Positions 58,538 to 64,000 of a stretch of 64,000 nt of DNA are shown here, in pieces. Every line of letters starts with the position of its first letter. Within the stretch, counting starts at the first letter, position 1. Origin of the DNA: Trichomonas vaginalis G3 (Eukaryota > Parabasalia > Trichomonadida > Trichomonadidae); contig NC_067207.1 of assembly GCF_026262505.1 (NCBI RefSeq), positions 4,968,252-5,032,251 on the forward strand. The letters are read 5' to 3'. Made by a program: the position numbers and the translations under genes. The notes beneath the pieces were generated by a model. That model worked only from the letters and a program-made list of their open reading frames with translations, was not told where the DNA came from and made no database searches.

Positions 58538-59320
58538 ACCAGAAGAAGAGATGTTAGTAACTTCGGAGGTACTTGCTGGAACTGAGGGGACTGTTATGGT
58601 TCTTTAGGTTCCTCTGGTTTGGAATAGGACTGGGCTGGTGGGACGTCGACATTCGTTTGTGTCCTGTGCGAAGGAAGAACTTTTCGCTGTCGGAGGAAGA
58701 AACTGTTTCTGTCGGAAGGAAGAACTTTTGCTGTCGTTAGATAAGGAAAATTTTTTCCTGTTGGAAGGAAAAACTTTTTCTGAGATTCGGCACCAAAAAG
58801 TCTCAAATTTTCGAAAATTTGAAATGGTTTTCGGACGGACTAACTGAAGAGTTCTTCCTGTCGGACAGCAAAAATTTTTTCTGTCGGAAGAAAATTTTAT
58901 CCGAGTTGTCCGGGAATATTTCCTAGTGGATGAAGTGACTCGGAATGCCAGAAGGATTGAACGAGGCAATTTACCTAATTTAAAATTAACGACTGCGTAA
59001 AGGACTACTTGCGCAGGTCATTTGGAGGCCCAAGGTAAGTTCAACCAGTATTTCTGGAAGGTCTACACTTCAGCTCGAGACTTCGACCGGAATTCCAATT
59101 CAAATCCAGAAAACACTCCTTTCGACGACATAAGGGACGCCAAAGAGAAGCTCTTGTTTAAGTTCCTAAACAAACGTCCTTGATGAAAATACCAAACAAA
59201 GGAGAACCCCTACCCCATATGAAATTGGAATTCAGTCTGTTCCTTCCTTTCTTCGGGTCAGCCGTTCTAAACTAACCTGTGAAGGCGAATCCAACCGTTC
59301 AGTAAACCTTAACGTTTAAC
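58538..59320. other. Decayed, more GC-balanced segment with short imperfect repeats
   Basis: Unlike its surroundings this stretch is GC-balanced. Between about 58660 and 58900 the words GGAAGGAAGAACTTTT and CTGTCGG recur in imperfect copies roughly 30 bases apart. Short frames on both strands (58638-58847 +, 58594-58806 -, 58604-58969 -) overlap these repeats and are low-complexity. The part at 59030-59320 reads like old coding sequence on the plus strand but is interrupted. I cannot name the family; a decayed repeat or element is most likely. Confidence 0.5.
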
Positions 59321-59876
59321 TTCACTTTTTTATGTTTTTTGTGAAGTGTCAAAAATAAATTGTTTTCAATGAGTTTTTCTACGATGTTAGAAAAGTGGTT
59401 AGGAAACGTGTTAGATCTAAAACATGCTAACATAAACATTATTTTTCAATACTTTTTCAGCACTTTCCGTAGTTTAATATGAAGACAATTCGAGATAAAG
59501 TCATAGTACACATGAATAATATGTTGACACACCATTTGTTGTGAACCAAAATGAAAGTCAGAGAAACTGTAGCTAGCGTGGTTCGGTAGAATTTGAAGGA
59601 TTTAGAACAAAGTCATAAAGGTCCTTACCAATACATAAAAACTATTGTGCTCTTGAACTGAAACTTGCATGAACATAAATTTTGAGGGTCAAACACGTTT
59701 CTATAAACTGTCAATCGCTGCGTGGTGGAAGTATAATTTAAATGACCATCTGGTGGTAATGGTCGTTCTGTTAGTAACCGAAGAAATTTGTGCCCAAGAA
59801 CGTTTGTCTACTTTCCAAAATAAAACTCTGTATCTTTGGAGGGTAATTTCAATCTTTTGAAATGAAACGGTGGAGT

Positions 59877-60116
59877 TCATCTTGTCATTATTCTAGTGTT
59901 CAGATAGTATGTTCCATTAGTAAAGAGTCGTATTTTTCTTGAAATTCCAATAAATTTGTTCATTTGAGTTTGAAAGTCATTTAGAGTTTTCTCAAGATTT
60001 TCGTCTGAACGAACTGTAAAGATTCTCATTTCGTCAAATTTGTCTATTTGAAATGACCTTATACTGCCCATGAAAATTACTGCGAAACTAAATGCGTTAG
60101 TTCTATTTGAAAACAA
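59877..60116 (-). pseudogene. Element protein fragment, 79 codons
   Basis: A minus-strand frame (MFSNRTNAFSFAVIFMGSIR) within the decayed part of the right Maverick/Polinton. Its composition resembles the element proteins rather than random AT-rich DNA. I do not recognise a domain. It is treated as a fossil fragment. Confidence 0.35.
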
Positions 60117-60559
60117 ACTCTTCTAAATCCTATTGCCTTTGCATCTGAAGGATTTGAAGCCAACGAATTGGATAGTCAACCTGTATGCTCGGGATGAAAT
60201 TTCTTCATCTGAAATAGTCCTACCAGCATTTGTAAAGATATAGTTTAACGGTTTTGTATCTGCTACTTTTGTTCTTTGTTTTTCAACCTAAGCATTTAAT
60301 ATATGTAAAAATATATTGTTTTAAAATGGTATGCCATATAGCTTCTTGAATTTGTTAAGAAGTATTTGAACGTATTTTCCATCTGTATCTCTAGTGTTTA
60401 CATAAGCATAGCCGCCTTAGTAAAATATTACTTGTAATTTCCTATAGTTTACGCCCGGTATAAAGTAGAAAGAGTCTTGTTCTTCGCTATAGTAGTAAAC
60501 TCAAACGTAGTCTTTGCCATAGTCTGTAATTTCAATTGTTTCATCTTCTAGTTCGTCGA

Positions 60560-60880
60560 CAAATTCGAATACATATCTCCAAATTTGCCTTTGTTCTTAT
60601 TGTTTTCAGAACGAGTGAGTAAGTTTTCAAGTCTATTGTCGTTTCTTATATGGTTTATATGGTCTACAAAAGGTAAATTGTTAGGATTCAGTATAAAATG
60701 AGTTGCAATGACAACTGTTTAAGATAGTGTTTTCCACCCATTTCATAATAGCATATCCGTCAATTTCGCTCCCATTCGCTTAAAACTCTTTTTGTCTTTT
60801 TGTTTCTGACTTCAAATGACTCACAACAGTGAATTTCATATTTCTCATCTAACAAACAAGTTTCCTTCAACTTGAGGTTC
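60560..60880 (-). pseudogene. HNH-endonuclease-like fragment
   Basis: On the minus strand around 60600-60690 one frame reads DHINHIRNDNRLENL preceded by NPNNLPFV. This is the characteristic HNH/NUMOD-type homing endonuclease core (D-H-x-N-x2-x-x-D-N-R-x-x-N-L). Such nucleases occur as passengers in viruses and virus-like elements. The surrounding sequence is broken and limits are approximate. Confidence 0.6.
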
Positions 60881-60881
60881 A

Positions 60882-61115
60882 CTAACATCGAAAGGCATGT
60901 CCATAAGACGTTCTTCTTCTAACCTCTCTAGTCTGTTTGGATAATTTGCACGTGCTGTTTTCCAAATCCATTTCGTAGCGAAGACCAGCCAGTTTGTCAT
61001 AGACTTTTATGGGTCTTCCCTTCCTATATTTAAAATTCTTCGAAACTCTCCAACCATATCTTTGCAACTCTGCTTTTATTCTAGCAGATTTTCTATCCAT
61101 TCTATATGGGGGCAT
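60882..61115 (-). CDS. Maverick/Polinton small basic protein, 77 aa
   Basis: A minus-strand frame starting MPPYRMDRKSARIKAELQRY, very basic (R and K) with an RKGRPIKVYDKLAGLRYEMD stretch. It may be a nucleic-acid-binding protein of the element. It starts just after an AT-only spacer (61116-61145) that separates it from the next gene. It lies immediately upstream of the HNH-like fragment in the same direction, so it could be connected with it. No family is recognised. Confidence 0.45.
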   Translation of the reverse strand: MPPYRMDRKSARIKAELQRYGWRVSKNFKYRKGRPIKVYDKLAGLRYEMDLENSTCKLSKQTREVRRRTSYGHAFRC

Positions 61116-61151
61116 TTTTATAAAAATAAAAAAATATTTTTTTTCTTTACT

Positions 61152-61673
61152 TTACATAAACCGCTGCTGCCATAAGTCTTTGACGCCAACCATACCAGCT
61201 AATGAAGGTTGACTTGGTTTAGTTTCCAAACTAAACTTTGGTTTTGGTTTATCTTCAGTTTTTGGTTTTTCTTCTTCTATCGGTTTTTTCGTCACTTTCG
61301 GTTTCTCTGACTTTACTTCACTTGCAGGAACAGTTGTGTCGTCAACATCTTCATAAATATCATATGCCATTGTTTTTGTTTTCCTTTCAACTTTTTGTGT
61401 TGTTGTAAAGTTTAGAATATATTTCGACTCTAAGTCAATGAGATGTTCTATAATGAACTGTTGGTCAGTGAAGTAAACTTTTCCATCTGTTGTCTCGAAA
61501 GCTCCTTCAGACTTCAATATTTTATTTGTGAGAGTCTGTTTCTTTTTTGAGATACTAGCCGTTCCATTTTTATGAAAAGTGACTTTGTAGTTAGGGTTTG
61601 TATTTCCAGACCTGGCACTTTCTATTATTGAATTTTTCTCTTCATCTGTAAGTTCTTTGACAGGTTTTGACAA
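61152..61673 (-). CDS. Maverick/Polinton hypothetical protein, 173 aa
   Basis: Minus-strand frame starting MSKPVKELTDEEKNSIIESA. Residues ~1-100 look folded, with a beta-rich stretch (KVTFHKNGTASISKKKQTL). Residues ~110-150 are a K/E/P-rich linker, and the end (LAGMVGVKDLWQQRFM) is hydrophobic. The function is unknown. The frame looks whole, although the neighbourhood is broken, and the protein may originally have been longer. Confidence 0.5.
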   Translation of the reverse strand: MSKPVKELTDEEKNSIIESARSGNTNPNYKVTFHKNGTASISKKKQTLTNKILKSEGAFETTDGKVYFTDQQFIIEHLIDLESKYILNFTTTQKVERKTKTMAYDIYEDVDDTTVPASEVKSEKPKVTKKPIEEEKPKTEDKPKPKFSLETKPSQPSLAGMVGVKDLWQQRFM

Positions 61674-61924
61674 TGGTTCTGAACTTTTTGTTTTGTGGTG
61701 TCAAATCTACCGTTTCAACTTCTTCGGTCATTTCATCTCAGTAAAAATTTTAGTTTGGTTTGTTTTCAACTGGTTGTTGTTGTTTTTTAAGTCGGTCTAA
61801 AACTTCCTGAGGTATAGGAAGAAACTTGACAAACACGTGGTGTAACTGCTGGAAGCCGACAAATCCATCTTGAACTTATTTGTCTCAATGCTGCATTGTT
61901 CATTTCATTCAATCAATAAAAACT

Positions 61925-62230
61925 TTACATTCCCCACGTTTGAGGCGGTTGAGGTTGGTTATTGTTTACCCACTGTTGTGCATGGTTATATCCTCTGTTA
62001 AAGAATCTTTCACCTTGGTTCATATAGTGTCCTGCTTGGTTATAGTAGTCATTTGCTTTGTTATAATAGTTTCCTGCTTGTCTTCCTACATTGTCCATCC
62101 ATCCTTGAACTTTTCCTCTTGTTTCAGGATTTGGAATAAGATTTGTTGCATCTCGTGCTACATCCCAACCTTTCTGTACAGTTTGTATAATAGGTTGTGC
62201 TTTCTCTTTAAGTATACCTAATGTACTCAA
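61925..62230 (-). CDS. Maverick/Polinton small Gln/Asn/Tyr-rich protein, partial
   Basis: Minus-strand frame with an amphipathic helix-like N-terminal half (ILKEKAQPIIQTVQKGWDVA) and a low-complexity tail rich in N, Q, Y and G (NQPQPPQTWGM). Size and an amphipathic helix would suit a small virion protein of the membrane-active type seen in adenovirus-like viruses; this is speculation. The frame seems to lack its beginning. It is divergent from the integrase. Confidence 0.45.
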   Translation of the reverse strand: MSTLGILKEKAQPIIQTVQKGWDVARDATNLIPNPETRGKVQGWMDNVGRQAGNYYNKANDYYNQAGHYMNQGERFFNRGYNHAQQWVNNNQPQPPQTWGM

Positions 62231-62342
62231 AATCTTCTTTCCAATTCCAAATGCACCTCTGGCTATTGTTCCACTGCGGGTAAAAATCTGGATGCAACTC
62301 CTGCTAATGCGCCAAATAAACCCATTTCTTATGGGTTAAAAA

Positions 62343-63299
62343 ATGACGAATCCAAACAAGGACCCCTATGTTTCTAAAGCGACAAAGAAAGCACTCATGG
62401 TAAAATCTTTAGTTTCAACACCAAATGCTTGGTTTATGGATATCTTGGAAAACATTCCGAGAGTTAGAACAGATGGACCACCATACTGGCTAATATTTGT
62501 CGGTCAAAACACAAGATACTGTGAAGCCATACCATTATGGTCCAAAAATATTTTAGATGTGAAAACTGCTTTGACAATATTCGTTGACAAATACCATCCA
62601 ACAAAACTGACATCTGACTGTGAAAGTTCTTTCAATCAGATGATGTAAAAAACTATCTGCGTTCAAAAAATGTAAACCAATATTTCATTGTCGACCAAAA
62701 CCATTCTGCTCTTGGTGTCATTGACGGTTGTATAAAAATGTTAAGAGACTTAAACCAACCACAAGGTGGTGAAGCAAATGAAATGTCATATGACGACAAA
62801 TATAGACACTTCTCCATGGCAAAGATGAGACAGGTTTTAAATATTTACAATAGCCGTAAACAAAAAGTTTGGGAAACCACTCCCCCGAAGAAATGAAAAA
62901 CAACCCTGACTTAGAGAAAGACTATATATTTAATAATTTAGTCAAAAGAGACAAACAAGAAAGAATGCCGGGCTTCAAACTTCAGAAAGGTGACAAAGTA
63001 AAATAGAAATACCTAAACGCGACCCATATGAAAATACTATTGACTATGACAACAATGGGAACCCGACAGGTACTCACATTCGTGTTCGTAAAAATAGAAG
63101 AAAGTATACAAGAGAATATTATGAAGTTTTAGGCAAACATGGCAAAATGTACACACTGCAAGCAGAAGATAAAACTACTATTGTCAGACCTCGTTTCAAA
63201 CTTGTCAAAGTTCAAGGTGGTATACTTTCAAAGACAGTTCCTAACAAATATAAGACAACTCCTGACGAATATGCTAAAGAAGTTGAAAATGACGACTAA
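62343..63299 (+). pseudogene. Retroviral-type (rve/DDE) integrase of a Maverick/Polinton, broken
   Basis: The first ~100 codons show the rve core: WFMDILENIPRV with the first catalytic Asp, a conserved PYWLIFVGQNTRYCEA strand pair, and LTSDCESSF with the second Asp. Further sequence to 63299 is recognisable as the remainder, with a basic C-terminal region. The gene is broken, so it is a fossil. This integrase inserts Maverick/Polinton DNA and is a hallmark of the family. It converges with the tail-fibre-like gene, meeting it at 63296-63299. Confidence 0.85.
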
Positions 63300-64000
63300 G
63301 CATTTCTATACCATGCGTAAACTGTTATGTAAGGTGGCATGTATTCTTTACTTTGTCCCGTTGTTTGCGTATATCCTGAAACGCGATGTGTATGGTTTCC
63401 TCCTCCCTCAGTGTTACTCCAGTAACAATTTATAGCAAACTTAACGTTGTCTTTAACATCATATCCTTTACCTTTTGTCATTGCTGACCAATCCCAATAT
63501 CTATGCTTATGCCAACCTGCTTGAGATGTACTTAAATCTATGTAGTGACTGTGTGCAGGTAAATTTTCACCTGAAATCGTTTTACTTCCACCTGTTTCCT
63601 TTGAAGAGTTTGCACAATACAAAAACCTGTCGACTATTTGAGTCCAAGTTCCAAAACCAAGTACTACTTCTGGTCTGGTAGAGTTCATTGACGTATAAAT
63701 AGAGCCTGTAGGATATAATGTTTGAAGTATTTCAGTCTTTAATGTTTGAAGCTCTGTTTTGTCAGCCTTTTTATCTAACATTGCTGGTAGTTCATATGCT
63801 TCAAAGTTTCTGGCATGATCTTCGATATTCCTGCAACTGTTATCTAAACTGTTTAGTGTATCTTTTACGCTTGTACTCGGATTCTCTAAAGGTGCACTTG
63901 AACCAAGGTCAAAGTTCAGTATTATGTCGTCTGCTCTAACAGTTGTAAAACTTGTATGTGTATGGTTCTTATTTGCTTTCTTCTCTAACTCATCGTTAAC
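63296..64000 (-). CDS. Tail-fibre/collar-like protein of a Maverick/Polinton, N-terminus outside window
   Basis: Open from the window edge to the stop at 63296, about 234 codons. The first internal Met is at 63781, but the frame continues upstream. The C-terminal ~140 residues match the phage tail-collar/baseplate type: YPTGSIYTSMNSTRPEVVLG, FGTWTQIVDRFLYC, GSKTISGENLPAHSHYI, and a second His-rich loop GGGNHTHRVSGYT, ending PYITVYAWYRNA. Upstream, NHTHTSFTTV repeats the same theme. In phages such His loops bind metal in a trimeric tip used for host recognition. A cell-attachment role for the element's virion is inference. Confidence 0.75.
   Translation of the reverse strand, partial: VNDELEKKANKNHTHTSFTTVRADDIILNFDLGSSAPLENPSTSVKDTLNSLDNSCRNIEDHARNFEAYELPAMLDKKADKTELQTLKTEILQTLYPTGSIYTSMNSTRPEVVLGFGTWTQIVDRFLYCANSSKETGGSKTISGENLPAHSHYIDLSTSQAGWHKHRYWDWSAMTKGKGYDVKDNVKFAINCYWSNTEGGGNHTHRVSGYTQTTGQSKEYMPPYITVYAWYRNA

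Larger units (their letters stand above)
59321..64000. mobile_element. Maverick/Polinton element, partial and broken (right flank)
   Basis: Parts in order: a decayed stretch with minus-strand pieces (59877-60880); an HNH-like motif; small element proteins (60882-62230, -); a retroviral-type integrase (62343-63299, +); and a tail-fibre/collar-like protein (63296-64000, -). The integrase plus small virion-type genes identify the family. Several genes are broken, roughly half a dozen breaks or more, so it is older or noisier than the left-flank piece. The right end is outside the window and no terminal repeats are visible. The left limit is approximate. Confidence 0.7.

Overview
The window looks like a trichomonad nuclear genome, most likely Trichomonas vaginalis or a close relative. 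This rests on four observations: intronless AT-rich genes; ankyrin proteins with the trichomonad-type N-terminal domain (start MSDHHIYNELISKYKDY); pieces of Maverick/Polinton elements on both flanks; and TCA-Py-T/A initiator-like motifs just upstream of some start codons. No database could be searched, so the species is an inference.

Layout. (1) 1-4750: part of a Maverick/Polinton, with an SF3 (D5-like) helicase, a capsid-like candidate, several small element proteins and a broken packaging-ATPase fragment, ending in a 25-N gap (4751-4775). (2) 4776-50717: a head-to-tail array of a ~4.05 kb cassette. Each full unit carries an ankyrin-repeat gene on the + strand (~510 codons) and, on the - strand, a small secreted saposin-B-like gene (119 aa, six conserved cysteines). 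I count 12 ankyrin copies (the first cut by the gap) and 11 saposin-like copies. (3) 50885-50957: a tRNA-Met(CAT) just past the array. (4) 51298-55421: ordinary single-copy host genes: a long acidic coiled-coil protein (-) split by two one-base shifts, a small basic protein (+) and a typical 2-Cys peroxiredoxin (-). (5) 55422-58512: about 3 kb of AT-rich DNA with no supportable gene but one striking inverted repeat; then a second 25-N gap (58513-58537). (6) 58538-64000: a decayed segment followed by a second broken Maverick/Polinton region with an HNH-like motif, small element proteins, a retroviral-type integrase fragment and a tail-fibre/collar-like protein running off the window end.

Sequence quality shapes the reading. 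From 4776 to about 25.26 kb the array is full of scattered indels and looks like unpolished long-read sequence. From about 25.26 kb to 50.7 kb it is clean, but bases are missing where copy variants disagree, so most frameshifts in those ankyrin genes look like collapsed consensus rather than biology. The true copy number and integrity of the array are therefore open.

The most interesting biology is the cassette itself: co-amplification of an ankyrin gene with a saposin-like secreted gene, arranged convergently inside the unit and divergently across unit junctions, so each ~1 kb junction could drive both genes.
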